A DNA stretch of 64,000 nt from Chrysemys picta bellii (Eukaryota > Chordata > Testudines > Emydidae): NCBI RefSeq assembly GCF_011386835.1, contig NC_088795.1:117817434-117881433 (forward strand), written 5' to 3'. The position numbers were made by a program, and so were the translations under genes. This document shows positions 1 to 11,738 of the stretch, piece after piece. Under the pieces are notes generated by a model. The model made no database searches, was not told the origin of the DNA, and saw only the letters and a list, made by a program, of their open reading frames with translations. Each line of letters opens with the position of its first letter. The first letter of the stretch is position 1.

Positions 1-1956
1 ACAGACAACCCTCTTATTTTGACTCATAAATTTCCAGTAACATCTGTTATTTATCTAACTTTTTGGTAAGTATATTAAATTCTGCTAACTTAAGCGTTTG
101 TTACTTGCTGTTAGTGCACTGCTAAAAATAATATTCCTTGTTTAACAATTCTTGTAGAGGTTGTCAGATCTCTCCTGATAATTTTTAGCAAGCTACGTTA
201 CCTCTTTTTAACATGACTCTAAAGAATTATGAGAGTCTGGTTCATAGGCAAGCTATAGAGCCTCATGAAAATCTGGTACCTAGGTCAACAGTAGGAAGGT
301 AAGAGACACTCTGTAATTCTAAATTCTTGGAATAACCTGTCCTAAAGGAAGTTTCTTCCTGTCTTGGTTGAAGTAAGAAAAAAAAAAAAAAGATTCAAAA
401 GGGATCTACGGTATCGGACCTACCATAAAACTGTTGCTATTCTCATTATCCATGTACATTTCTAATCCTTTTTGAAAAACCCACAAAGCTTTGACCACAA
501 TGGCATCTTGTTACATTGAATTCCACACATCAAATTATGAGAGGTGTAAAAAAGTGTACTTTTTTATCAGCTTTACTCTTGTTGCCTTTCCATCACTTGG
601 GTGGCTTATTATTCTTGTATTTTGAGAAAGGCTAAATGGGGGCACTCTATTGTCCTTTTCTGTACCCTTCATTACTTTGTATCAGGTCCTATCTTATTCA
701 TTTTCTCTCTTAAGGGGACACACCCTAAACTTTCCTTCTTTCCTCATATCCAAGTCTCTCCATACCTCTAATAAATGTTACTATCTTTGGAACCATTCTA
801 CCTGGGCCATATCTTTATGATGGCCTGATCAGAATTGAAATAGCTAGAAGCACGGATGTAGTGTTATTTAATACATCAGTTATTTTCTATCGCATTCTTA
901 ATATTATTTTTGTTTCTTGGCCACTACTGTGCATTGAGCAGATGCTTTCATTGAACTTTGCACAGTGAAGCTCTGATCGTTTTTTATTGACTGTTTTCTG
1001 TTAATTTAGAGACCAGCAATGCGTATGAGTTATTCAGATTATTCCTTCCAACACACTTTACCTTGAATTTCATCTACCATCTGGTGTGAGTCATCTAGCT
1101 TTGTTAGAAAAATAAACAAACATACTTAGTCCATATCACCGAGCAATCCGTCTTCTTGACGATCATATCCATATCATTTGGTTACAGCTAGACAAATAGC
1201 ACAATTGATTCTGTTTTAGTTCTTTAATAAAGTAGGGCCATTTACTCTGTTCGTAGTTGATAGCAATAATGCCCAAAGCTTTTTCTCTTTAGTAGCCAAA
1301 TTAAGAAGAAGCTGACCTTCCAACTATCCAGTAATTGTGCAGTGAGTTTGTGTATATTTGGCAAAAGGTTTATCTTAATATCTGCTGAGAACATTTGGAC
1401 AGCAAACAAATGCACTTAAACTACTTGAGGAAGCCAATCACGAATATCTCTGTACAGTAGAAGTACTGATAATGATTCCTGGACTCTTTTCCACACTAGC
1501 AATCTCATCGTGGGGCATAGATGCATTTTAAACTTTTTATTAAGGCTAAGTTACAGTGAAACATCATACACTTGGCTCATTTTTTAATGGAGAGGTATCT
1601 TAATTGAAAGACATTAGTTGTGAACAACACTTGTTAGCCCATCTGCTTCAGGTTCATCATCAGCTTTGAAGGAGTCATCTTCTTACTAGTTACATGTCAA
1701 AATATATGAGCAAAGGAAAACATTCAGGGAAGTAAAAATCAGATTTTTCCTGACAAGTGAGCCAAAGAAGCTTTGCTCTTTCATGCCAAATAGGAAGCCT
1801 AAAATATAATTAAGCATAACAGGAACCCAAGCTAGAAGCTTGTAATATATACCACTATCCCCACGTCTGAGGATTTGAGATCTGCAAGATATCTACTAGA
1901 TAGGACAGAAAATTGAATTAGATTAGGCAGAAGGAAAAAAACAACAGAAGAGATTC
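1..1956. other. AT-rich stretch without recognised gene or repeat
   Basis: I see no convincing coding frame, splice-bounded exon or repeat family here. A run of A lies near 379-392. Probably intergenic or intronic. Confidence 0.5.
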
Positions 1957-2140
1957 TAAGAGGTAGCAAAAACAACAAGGAGTCTGGTGGCACCTTAAAG
2001 ACTAACAGATTTATTTGGGCATAAGCTTTCGTGAGTAAATGCCCAAATAAATCTGTTAGTCTTTAAGGTGCCACCAGACTCCTTGTTGTTTTTGTAGATA
2101 CAGACTAACACGGCTACCCCCTGATACTTAAGAGGTAGCA
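1957..2140. mobile_element. Palindromic Penelope-like element tail with 12-bp target duplication
   Basis: Two inverted arms of 55 bases (1967-2021 and 2040-2094) match perfectly around an 18-base loop. The right arm runs on into a block containing agactaacacggctacc, a terminal sequence I associate with turtle Penelope-like elements. The insertion is flanked by the direct repeat TAAGAGGTAGCA at 1957-1968 and 2129-2140. Only the 3' end of the element is present, as a head-to-head inverted copy, a known outcome of Penelope integration. There is no coding capacity. The family name is from memory; the palindrome and the flanking repeat are read directly. Confidence 0.8.
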
Positions 2141-2275
2141 GCGCAGACTCTTTTCCAGGATTTGAATTTTCCTTATTTTTAGAATTTATAATGTTTTGCT
2201 ATTGAATGTTGCAGCTTCTGGAATAAGAGTAGTTTCTTTAACATAAATAGGTAAGGCTCAGCCTGACACCGATAT

Positions 2276-2887
2276 TTAAACATGCCCCTCTGCCATGTAC
2301 ATTGGCCAAACCGGACAGTCTCTCCGCAAAAGAATTAATGGACACAAATCTGACATCAGGAATCATAATACTCAAAAACCAGTGGGAGAACACTTTAACC
2401 TGTCTGGCCATTCAATGACAGACCTGCGGGTGGCTATCTTACAACAGAAAAACTTCAAAAACAGACTCCAACGAGAGACTGCTGAGCTGGAATTGATATG
2501 CAAACTAGACACAATCAACTCAGGATTGAATAAGGACTGGGAATGGCTGAGCCATTACAAATATTGAATCTATCTCCCCTTGTAAGTATTCTCACATTTC
2601 TTATTAAACTGTCTGTACTGGGCTATCTTGATTATCACTTCAAAAGTTTTTTTTCTCTTACTTAATTGCCCTCTCAGAGTTGGTAAGACAACTCCCACCT
2701 GTTCATGCTTTCTGTATGTGTATATATATATCTCCTTAATATATGTTCCACTCTATATGCATCTGAAGAAGTGGGCTGTAGCCCACAAAAGCTTATGCTC
2801 TAATAAATTTGTTAGTCTCTAAGGTGCCACAAGTACTCCTGTTCTTTTTTGCAGATACAGACTAACACGGCTGCTACTCTTAAACAT
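2276..2887 (+). mobile_element. 5'-truncated Penelope-like retroelement, 3' end
   Basis: The segment holds a GIY-YIG endonuclease reading frame followed by a 3' untranslated tail that ends in a motif (agactaacacggctgct) related to the tail at about 2.1 kb. It is flanked by the 8-base direct repeat TTAAACAT at 2276-2283 and 2880-2887, which fits a target duplication around a 5'-truncated insertion. The reverse transcriptase part is absent. Confidence 0.8.
2295..2567 (+). pseudogene. GIY-YIG endonuclease domain of a Penelope-like element (fragment)
   Basis: A 90-residue open frame carries the GIY-YIG nuclease signature: Y-I-G near its start (MYIGQTGQ), arginines in the RKRINGHKSDI block, and a glutamate in VGEHFNLSGH that fits the family's metal-binding Glu. 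In Penelope-like elements this domain sits at the C-terminus of the reverse transcriptase and nicks DNA for target-primed insertion. Here the RT half is missing through 5' truncation, so the frame is a relic without its own promoter; the first Met is simply the first ATG left in the fragment. The frame ends in a normal stop and runs into the element's 3' tail. A host GIY-YIG gene is unlikely because the flanks and tail are typical of the retroelement. Confidence 0.8.
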
Positions 2888-3610
2888 ATTAATGCTTCTT
2901 ATTGTATTAAACAGGAAGGGTTTATGTGACAAACTGGGTGTGATAGTCTATAATATAAATAGCAATGATTAATAGCTTTAATTTTCATCCAAGTCTAGTG
3001 AAGCCTTTGAGCTTTCTTCCTCTCCTCACTTCTCCATTACATAATCTTCTCTCTATACCTTCCCACCACAACCAGCCACAGCCTTTTCATCCTCCCACCC
3101 TTTGATTGCAAACCCAGCCCTTCTGCTTCCCACCAAATAAAGTTTCTCCCTCAAGTTTAATCAGCTTTGGTGGAGATCCAGTGACTCCTATTCTTTGTTC
3201 CTCTTTAAACCTTCTTCCCTGACCCTAGTTAAGATCTGTTCTACTTCCATGATGAAATATCAGTAGGTCTCTAAACAATCCTTCCTGGATAAAAGCAGAG
3301 GCAGCTCTCTGAAATCACATATAACCAAGGCTTCCATGATCAAGAAGGGACTATGATACTTGCTGACATCCAGCCATACATTTGGCAGGATTTTAGAAAA
3401 GGGGAGGGCAGAATTGACTATTGTTTAGCTAGGAGACACTTATCCAAGTTTCAGCAGCGGGACTGGGCTCAGGTTGACATGATTTTGAGGGGGAGGGGGT
3501 TAAATCTGCAGTGCAACATCAAGGAATAGTCATAGAGAAAGGATAGGTGATTATAAGTATTTACACTTCTTACAGAAGTGCGTGAATATGCACCTGTCTT
3601 GCTTCATGAA
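2888..3610. other. No recognised feature
   Basis: Mixed sequence with a pyrimidine-rich part around 3000-3150. No coding or repeat signature that I can support. Confidence 0.45.
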
Positions 3611-3619
3611 TTGGTTGTA

Positions 3620-3800
3620 CTGGTTTAGCTTGCCATGCACTAATGTCCCACATGGACACTGCTATGAGATAGTCAAAGTCCTGGTATGCAGCTTAGCATA
3701 ATATACTTTGAAGTAGTGGTACACTAAGCTGCATGCCAGGACTTTGTGCTGTAGTGGGGTCTACATGGGATGTCAGTGTGTGGCAATCTGATGCACTGTA
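3620..3800. repeat. Imperfect palindrome of about 175 bp, MITE-like
   Basis: The core caaagtcctggtatgcagct at 3676-3695 pairs with a near-exact reverse complement near 3728-3748, and weaker pairing extends outwards (atgtcccacatgga against tctacatgggatgtc). This is the shape of a non-autonomous DNA transposon with long terminal inverted repeats. I do not know the family. Confidence 0.55.
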
Positions 3801-3889
3801 GTTTCACCCCCTGGCTTGCTGTGCACTAGCTTGCCCTGTAGCCAAGTCCTCAAGGGAGTATTTTATGATGATCAAGATTTTCAAATATG

Positions 3890-4110
3890 GATGCCCAAAG
3901 TTAGGCTCCCGGAGCCCCGTGCTCAACTATTGCCATGGGCTGTAGTACCCAGGAAGTTAATGGAGCTCTGCCAGTTTACACCCATGGAAGATCTGGCCCC
4001 ATTACCTGAGTGCCTAAAAAAATTGGTCTGCTTTTTCAGAAGTGCTGAGCACCCAGCAGTTATTGTCAATTGCTATAGTGACCTAAACTTTAGGCACTTT
4101 TTTTTTTTAA
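3890..4110. repeat. Degenerate copy of a 'gtgctgagcaccc' amniote palindromic repeat
   Basis: Phrases such as tgcccaaagttaggctcc, cagaagtgctgagcaccc and aaactttaggca are typical of an old palindromic interspersed repeat common in sauropsid genomes. The copy is worn and its edges are approximate. Confidence 0.4.
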
Positions 4111-4555
4111 GAGCTTGATCCATAGAAAGAATGCAGTAGATTTTGAATATATGAATTCTCTCTCTTCCTTAACCTGTTTAATGATAACATGTTACATGTG
4201 TTAGTTCATTCTGGCCATTGTTTTTTTGGGGGGTTAAACAACATTTTTTTTTAATGTATTTCTGTCCTCTATAACACAATGGCTCGATCTGAGAAATTTT
4301 GATTGCTTTTCTCCATTACTATTTTCCTTTAATAAAAAGGAAATTTATATTGTATAATTCATTTTCTTTTCTACTTTTTTTAAGTCCATAAAAAACCCTC
4401 ACCATTTTGTGCTATTTGAGACTGCTACTAATAAAATTTAGCTATTATACCTTAAGGCTGCTTATTAGATAAATGGAGATGATTAGTTGCTCTGCATCAG
4501 AATATTACTGCAAGCCCTTTCAATAAAGTTTAGATGAAATGCATGCAGTATTTTT
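4111..4555. other. AT-rich stretch, no recognised feature
   Basis: Rich in T runs and A/T homopolymers. I see no coding or repeat signature. Confidence 0.45.
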
Positions 4556-5358
4556 TGTCTGAATGTGGCCATGGGTATGTTACACATGCTCATATGCCTT
4601 AGAATAGACCCAATATTTTTTTCTCACTGTGCATTATGCTCTTTATGCTTTAATAGGTCAAGCACTGCAATCTTTGTTAGTCCTTTCCCCCTCTCCCAAA
4701 CCTGGCCATCTCCAGGATACTGCAAAACTTGGTCACTTTCGATTATATCATCTTCAGAGCCATATCTTTTGAAAATATAATTTCTGCCTGTTACCCCCAA
4801 AAGTCAGTCCGTTTCACAAACCTGTAAGATGGAAGACAACCAAACCTTCCAACCTCCTTTCTCCACCTCCCACACATCTATCCCACTACCCTTTTTCTCT
4901 CCCATCATACCCATTAATTTCTCTCTTACAGGTACCATCCTTACCTTCCATTCTCTCTTTACCGCCACTTTAGTGACTTCCACAGATGTCTGTATGTATT
5001 CCCTTTCCTGGCTCTCATCCATCTCTACACAGGCTGCCAGAACCTAAGACAGGCAGATGTCAGCTATTTACGAGCCTGGAGGCTCCCACTCCATGCTTAT
5101 GTCTGTAGTGACTAGGTTCCAGACACAATATCTTCAAAATTCTGACACTGCCACACTTGCAAGATCTCTTCCTCCAGCCCCATTATTTTAAGACCCTTGG
5201 GCTGTTCTTTGGACACACACATAGGTTGCAGTGCTTGACCTATTAGAGTACTGAAACTAAGGCATTCAGCACATACAGAATAGTGCACAGTGACAAAAAA
5301 TATTGGGTCTACACTAAGGTGTATGAGCATGTTTAACATCCCCTTGGCCACATTCTTA
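4556..5358. repeat. Inverted pair of a roughly 120-150 bp sequence around about 500 bp
   Basis: The left arm (about 4559-4685, beginning gaatgtggccatggg) reappears reverse-complemented at about 5205-5358. Shared blocks include acatgctcata, tagacccaatatttttt, cactgtgca and aataggtcaagcactgcaa. The right arm has an extra block of about 25 bases. Weaker similarity may extend inwards on both sides. It could be a DNA transposon with long inverted ends or two opposed copies of an unknown repeat. Several overlapping short frames here on both strands look non-coding. Confidence 0.6.
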
Positions 5359-5417
5359 TAGACATGATGGCTTGTCATCAGGGTCAAACCCAAGACTGTC
5401 AGCACCAAAAATCATAG

Positions 5418-5608
5418 TACACCTCTACCCCGAAACAAAGCGACATGATATAACACAAATTCGAATATAACGCGGTTAAGCAGCGCTCCGGGGGGCAGGG
5501 CCACGCACTCCAGTGGATCAAAGCAAGTTCGATATTACGCGGTTTCACCTATAATACGGTTAGATTTTTTGGCTTCCAAGGACAGTGTTATATCAGGGTA
5601 GAGGTGTA
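5418..5608. mobile_element. Tc1/mariner-type (pogo/Tigger-like) MITE with TA duplication
   Basis: The terminal inverted repeat cacctctacccc...gggtagaggtg is bounded by TA on both sides, as expected for Tc1/mariner superfamily insertion. The 191-bp interior has CpG-containing blocks (ataacgcggt) that recur inverted near the right end. I recognise it as an abundant turtle repeat. Non-autonomous, no frame. Confidence 0.75.
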
Positions 5609-7970
5609 CTTGAATTAAAGAAGTAACTCGCTACCTGGGAGTAATTTTCTTATCCGGATACTGGTCAGCCACTAGCTGGAGACATAATCAAATACCCCTA
5701 GTCAATGCATTACATGCACATAATGTTAACCTCTCATTATGTGTTAGAGCTAGCCGGGAAATTATTTTTCTTTATAATTTTTTCAGGTTTTTTTGGTCAG
5801 AAAACTGGAGGGGGGGAAATAGTTTAAAAACATAAAAAGTTTATGTTTGGCTTGCCAACCCCCCCCAACAAGCATTTTCAGTTCTGCTTTATGTCTGTTT
5901 GTTTTTTAAATATATAGATAGATAGTTTTCATTTTGTTGACAAGCCATTTTCCATCCACATTATTTTAGACAAGCCTTACTATGGACACATCCTGCCAGG
6001 GAATGCTGACATGCTAAGTAGATTGCAGCTCTCCTGGAGAGATTTAAAGGTGGCATCGATATGCAGTGTGGATACAGGAGTTTGTAAATCAGTGAAAATA
6101 TGAATTTTAATAGCCATAAGCAAAGCTGAATAGCTAGGAGAAAGCAGAGCAGCATCTAAAACAAGCCAAAATACATTCATTTGCCAGCTAAACTGACCAT
6201 TTTGTAATGAGCTAATTTTGTAAGCAGGAAAGTAAAGGAAATAAAAATGGGTTCCAGAGAGGGATTTTGTACAGTCCATTGCAAAGCCTTGAAGCTAGTG
6301 TCTAATTGGAGTCACTCACGCAACTTCAACTACAGAGACAGGGGAAATGACAATATAGGAAAGTGGCCATTTAAAAATCAAAACAAGATGGGGGGGGTTG
6401 TTTATTTTTTAAAGAGGGAATCATATATCTTATTGAATATGTTACCCTCACCGTATACTGAACATCTGTACAAGCTATATCTTGGCAGAGAGGAAAATAC
6501 ACTTATTTTATATAGGAAAAGTACATACACAGAACTGTTCACTGTATATTGAATTGGAAATGTACCAAATTACATGTCAATGATATGAAGTGCAAGTTCC
6601 ACATCAGTTACCTGTCCTCCATTTCAGCTACATGCTGCAAAGGGACTGGTGTTCGATCTGTATTCATATTATGGTGTTCAAGCCAGGATTTGGGTTCTTC
6701 AGGGGATAGAACTTTCTTAGCACTGAGATTTAAATTATTATGAATCTCCTGTCAGGTATGAGCCCAGAAGTACTTCAGGCATTTTTATCTAGTTGGAACA
6801 AAATATTTTGCGCAAACAAATCTTAATGTCAGTATGTACTGCTCTTCCCATTGTATGTTACTTTGGGTATAAGAGGTTATAGAAAACAATGACTAGTTTA
6901 AGAAAGCATTTTCAAAACCATCTGTCTCCTCCAATTTTAAGAGATGCTGCCATACCTCCCTGGATAGTCTTACTGTGATTATATACTATCTCTGAAAACA
7001 ATTATATTTAATGATCATTTCTGCTTTCTGAGAACTTTGGTACAGAAAGGAAAATAACCCATGATTTTTTAACCTCTCTCACTAAAAGGCAGTTTGGTGA
7101 GTGTTCCTCATTAACAACAAAGCTTTTTTTTGAAGGGGGGAACCAGGAAGATAGAACTGTGCACCACAGGAGAGGACAAGGAAAGGTGACGATCAAAGGG
7201 TACCTTCCATTTGCTGCAAAATGATTTGGCAGGTTAAATATTAATGAGTGGGTCTGTAAATGAGAGTCTCAGGAACAACAAAATGGAAGGGAAAGGAATG
7301 GAATGAGTCCGGGTACAACATAGGAGCCTTCTAGCAATATCATCAAGGTGTCTAAAAAGTTCTCTTCAATTTAAAAGATACAAGAGAAGCTACTGGTGCT
7401 ATTATGGATCCATTTCCTCTGAATGATGAAAGCAACAGTGTCAGCTGAAGTAAGGAGTTTCTTTTTGCTTTGAAGGTGAAAATCTGCTCAATACAAAGCC
7501 ATAAGAATGTTTTCTTCAGACACACTACCGGTAATCATCACCACTCACATTCTCCTCTTTTAAAATGGCCACAGAGTCCTGAGTTGCTGGTGGAGAACGG
7601 ACACTCCTCCCCACAATCCTTCTAACTATATACAATTTAAGGTGAAGTAACTAAAAATGAAAAACAGAGTAGGATGATAATTAATATACTTTTATAACAT
7701 TCAAATCTATGTATTGCCAACTCCACTTTTTAACTGAATATATCTGTCACTTCCTACCAAATGTACACACATTATTGATATTATGGCAGGCCTTGTCAGA
7801 CCACTTATTGTTAGGGTTACATGACATTTCCTATTTTAATGCCCTGTTTTCAGTTGCTTATAACTTTGCCAAAATTTTACTGTTTGGTGAAATTTTCCAT
7901 GACATGTGTGTGTCTCAGATTGAATTTTTTGGAAAATTTCAGCTGAAATGGTTCAGCTGTTTCCAAGAAT
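5609..7970. other. No recognised feature
   Basis: AT-rich DNA with short frames on both strands, none with family motifs or convincing splice borders. Confidence 0.45.
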
Positions 7971-7974
7971 GAGG

Positions 7975-8290
7975 AACAAAGTGAGAACTTGGACCAGGGG
8001 AAAGGAAAGGGCCAAGGAGTCTGGTGAGACTGTGACTGGAAGGTGAAGGAGAGAAACCGTGAGTGGCTAAGCAAGGAGACTGGAATGAAAGGGGATGCTG
8101 AGAGTGGTTGAGTAAGGAGAGTTTGGGACTTGGACAGTGAACATGGAGGAGGAGACTTAGGACTGTTTGGACAAGGAGTCTGAGACTGGGACAAGGAGCC
8201 GGGGTGGCAAGAGAGAGGACTGGCACAGGAGCAGATTGGAGGTGACAGGGCAGAAGGTGTCAAGTTTTGGGGGGGGCAGGGATGAGCAGA
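7975..8290 (+). repeat. Purine-rich degenerate minisatellite
   Basis: The plus strand is strongly purine-biased, with loosely repeated units such as ggacaaggagtctgagactgg and variants at roughly 25-30 base spacing. The long proline- and serine-rich frames on the minus strand follow from this composition and are not genes. Confidence 0.5.
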
Positions 8291-8464
8291 AGTCTGAGCC
8301 CACTAGAGAGGACATTTCCTTCCAGACCCTGGTATGGAAGCCAAGATTCCCAAATCTCACATTTCTCTACGGCCAATAAATATCTGTGAAACCAACTGGC
8401 AAAGTGTGTGTCTTATCCCTCTCTACTGTTGGTCCACAGAGAGGATGACAACGTACTAGCACTG

Positions 8465-8545
8465 TCAGTTACTCTGTTAGCTCAGAAGGCAAAGGCCTGT
8501 GCTGTGGATTTAGGGGTTCCAGCCCTGCAGGTGAACCATGTGGAT
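8465..8545 (+). repeat. tRNA-like segment, possible SINE head
   Basis: gttagctcagaaggc resembles a pol III A box and ggggttccagccc resembles a B box about 35 bases later. The tail does not match a SINE I know and no cloverleaf is evident, so this is tentative. Confidence 0.35.
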
Positions 8546-8639
8546 GTCAATATGATGCTACACAATTGGCGCTGGGTAGAAAATGGACTTCCATTTCTGT
8601 GAAAAGCTTTGGGCATTTGGAAAATATTTTGTCCTGAAT

Positions 8640-9120
8640 TGGCGCAAGAAAGCCCTGGGATTCATGACTCTGCAGCACCTTGCCAGGCAAACTGATGAAG
8701 AGTCAGGGAGCCTAGAAGCCCTGGAATCAATAGAGTCTGAGCTTCCCACAGCTTGGCAGGCAGGCTACTGAGGAGTCAGATGGGTAAGCTGCTGATGAAC
8801 CATGTGATGCCACATGAGTAGAGCTGGTCAGGAAACACACTTCCAGCCACAATTCAGGATGATTTTTTTTTTTATGGAACTGTAAGTTGCAATATTTTAT
8901 TTCAGAAAGATCAAAATGTTCCCACTGCAGGAATGATTTTTAGAGTTTCCAAATGAAATATGGTCTCCAGAAACTGGAAGCCCTTGGAGCCCCGGCTTCA
9001 TGATATCCTGCCAGACAAGCTGCTGACAGGCCAGTGAGCCTGGAGAACCACATGCTGCTGAGGAATCAGGGAGGAAGGCGGGTGAGCTGGCAGAAAAGGT
9101 TGCAATGAAATTGCATGGCA
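8640..9120. repeat. Degenerate direct repeats with 'ctgccaggcaagctgctga' motif
   Basis: Related units occur near 8680-8720, 8750-8800, 8995-9030 and 9050-9090, each mixing 'ccaggcaa', 'gctgctgag' and 'gtcagggagcc'. An AT-rich block (8855-8960) separates two groups. This looks like a worn minisatellite or repeat-derived region. Confidence 0.4.
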
Positions 9121-11660
9121 TAAGTCACTTTCTATAAATCATCATTTTCCGACAGGAAAACATATCAGAAAGTTTCTGACCACCTCTACATATGATGGAG
9201 TATCTCGTTTTCCAGTTTGCTTTTTAAAACCCAAGAAAATTACACACAACAAAACAAGGTTAAAAGAGTATTAGTAATGTCACAAATTCCAACATTCAGA
9301 AGTTAGGCAACCCTTCTGGTATTTCCTGTGTACCTTGTATGGCAAAGGAGCCCCTTCATGAGGAACAGCTTGCAGGATCAAGGCCTACAGGCAGAGCTGG
9401 TTGAAATATTTTGAGTTCTTTGAAAGCCAACCAAAAAAATAAATCAAAAGAAATTGTTTTGTTATTTTTCCACCTTGGGCAGTAAGTAGACCCTCTGCCA
9501 TCCCAGAATGATAGCAACAAAGCATTTACATCACCCCCAAACCATCATGCATTTTGCTTATGCCACAGCTCTGACAGAAAAACTATTTAGGAAAATGTGT
9601 CATTGATACTATATTTTCCATATTCCTTCTTCTATGAAGCCAGATTGTCTGTCTTAGTGTCTTGAGTTCAATTAGCACAAGCCTTGGAGAAAGAGCAAAA
9701 TTAACTTTGAGAAGTTCTAGACACCTAAAACGTATCTGAAATAATTTCTCCATACAGAGTTTCTCCATACAGTTTGAGATATACCAAGTCCAGACACAAG
9801 TGCTCTCTTCCTTTGGAGAGCAGCTCTCCAATTCTAGGAGCACATGATGAGATTAGAGCAGCCCTGTACCCCCTTCGGGCACACTATTTCTTGCTGTTCC
9901 CAGTGGGGCAGGATACTAGTTCACAGTCTCATGGCCCCCAGTTCAGATCCATGCCTATCAGGTACAACTGAGGCCTTTATGATTATAGCGTTCACAGACA
10001 GTTCACGTATTCATTCTAACCCACCTTTACGGTTGCTCAAGTAGTCTTTTAAAGCTGAAGTTTTCCTTGCATAGTCTCAGCGTGACTAGGAATCTCTTTG
10101 GAAGGTCTGTGCTTGATTGGTACTACCATTTGAGTTATCCGGATCAAGGTGGAAAGTGATATACTGCAGTGTGTAGTATCTGTGAGCCATAGCACAGCCT
10201 CAGGGTCCTAAACTGGGCAAAATTAGGTCAGTCCTACTGAAGAGCATATACATGTATCCCCATCGATCACAACAGAAACAAGTGAGGTCTCGTGCTCCCA
10301 ATAGGATTCATAAAGAAGAGTAGCCTTTCCTTAGATGTGGTCTCTCCAGGCTCCTTTTGCTAGGCTACTATTTTTCTCAGCAACTGAGCAGAGATTAAAA
10401 ATAGTATCTACTCTTACTTCAGTTATCACTACAACAACAATTCTTGCATCCCCCCAGGGGCCCTGCCATTTGAAATTGACTTGTTAAAGTGCTGTCCCTT
10501 ATTGATCTCTTATCTACAACAACATTTGAATAGGTTGGCCAAAGCATTGCTCTAGACATGTCCCCCAGGCTATTCAAGGGGGAAATTATTTATCAAGTGC
10601 ATATTCCATGAAGCCTGCCTTGCATGGGATCAAACTCTGTAAGCCACAGTCTTTGAGCGGTATACCAAGTGCACATATTGCTCAAAGATATATACTAGGA
10701 AAGGCTGGCCTCTGAAACCCCCTGGTTACGTATTATTTATGAATATAGGGAGGAGAGAAAAAATGGAAACATCTCTTGTTGGGGGCTTTGGCTGCTACTT
10801 CTATATAGATATTTGTTCCTAGCTATTTTTTTTTATTTAGAATTCTGTATTCTACAGTCAGCATGTGCTTTCACAAGATCAAGCTGAAAGTAATGATTCC
10901 CAGACAGATGCTTGTGGGACATTAGTACTCTACACAGCACACAAACATTCAGACTCAGTGAAATACACTGATAGGAAAGAAAAAAATGTATACCTACAGG
11001 AAAGCCTCAGCTCCCACGGAAGGGGAGAAGATGTGCAAACAAAGCTAGCTACATGTATGGATCCCAACAAATATGTTGGAAAGTTGGATAGGAGAGATGC
11101 CGTGCTCTGATATCCTGTGAGAAAGGATGGGCTGGTAAAAAGGTAAATGGGGATTAGTAATGACTTTGTCAAGCACTATGGTATTCCTAGATTCCTGTTT
11201 AATTGAATGTGTCTAGGGATTGTTCAAAATATGCATAGTGAAACTTGAAACCAGGCATACGTCCCCATGTTCTCCATAATGTGCCTGTTGATGTCTCCTG
11301 TAGAGGTAGGTGAAGTAATACCTATTACCTGATATCCCTTCCTCTCTTCCTCCTTGACATCTTTTAGGATGTTGCCTGCTGTTATGCTCCCCCATCCACT
11401 CTTCAGGGATAAGGAAGCAAAAATTAGGCCCACAACCAAGAATTGCAAGTCAGTGAAGTTTGCACAGCTTCAGTGTGGACCTTTGTATTTCCAAAAAATG
11501 AACAATGTAGCAGAGTATCCTGGAGAATTGTTTGATAAACATTTTTTAGTGCTTCTTTAAAAAGAATTTATCTTCTTCCACATCTCTTCCTCCCCCCAAA
11601 ATACAGACAGCAGCAGCAAGAGACACATACAAGAGGATATAAAGAATGATAGTCTACTAT
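9121..11660. other. No recognised feature
   Basis: No repeat family or coding signature that I can name. An 81-residue plus-strand frame at 10865-11110 has no recognisable domain and no clear splice context. Confidence 0.4.
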
Positions 11661-11738
11661 GGGCCTGATCCAAAGCCATTGACAGCCCTGGAAATCTTCC
11701 CATTAACTTCAATGGGTTGCGAATTGGGACCCAAATCC
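11661..11738. repeat. Palindromic 'gggcctgatcc...caatggg' repeat
   Basis: It begins gggcctgatccaaagccat and returns through cttcaatgggttgcgaattggg, the two halves of a common old amniote palindromic repeat. Worn copy. Confidence 0.5.

Noticed and set aside
5112..5408. 98-residue minus-strand frame as a gene
   Set aside because: Most of it lies in one arm of the 4.6/5.3-kb inverted repeat and has no domain; kept only as part of that repeat.
7877..8379. Proline- and serine-rich minus-strand frames and a plus-strand frame
   Set aside because: They reflect the purine-rich degenerate repeat at 7975-8290.
8465..8545. Functional tRNA gene
   Set aside because: A- and B-box-like motifs occur but no cloverleaf can be drawn; at best it is a SINE head.
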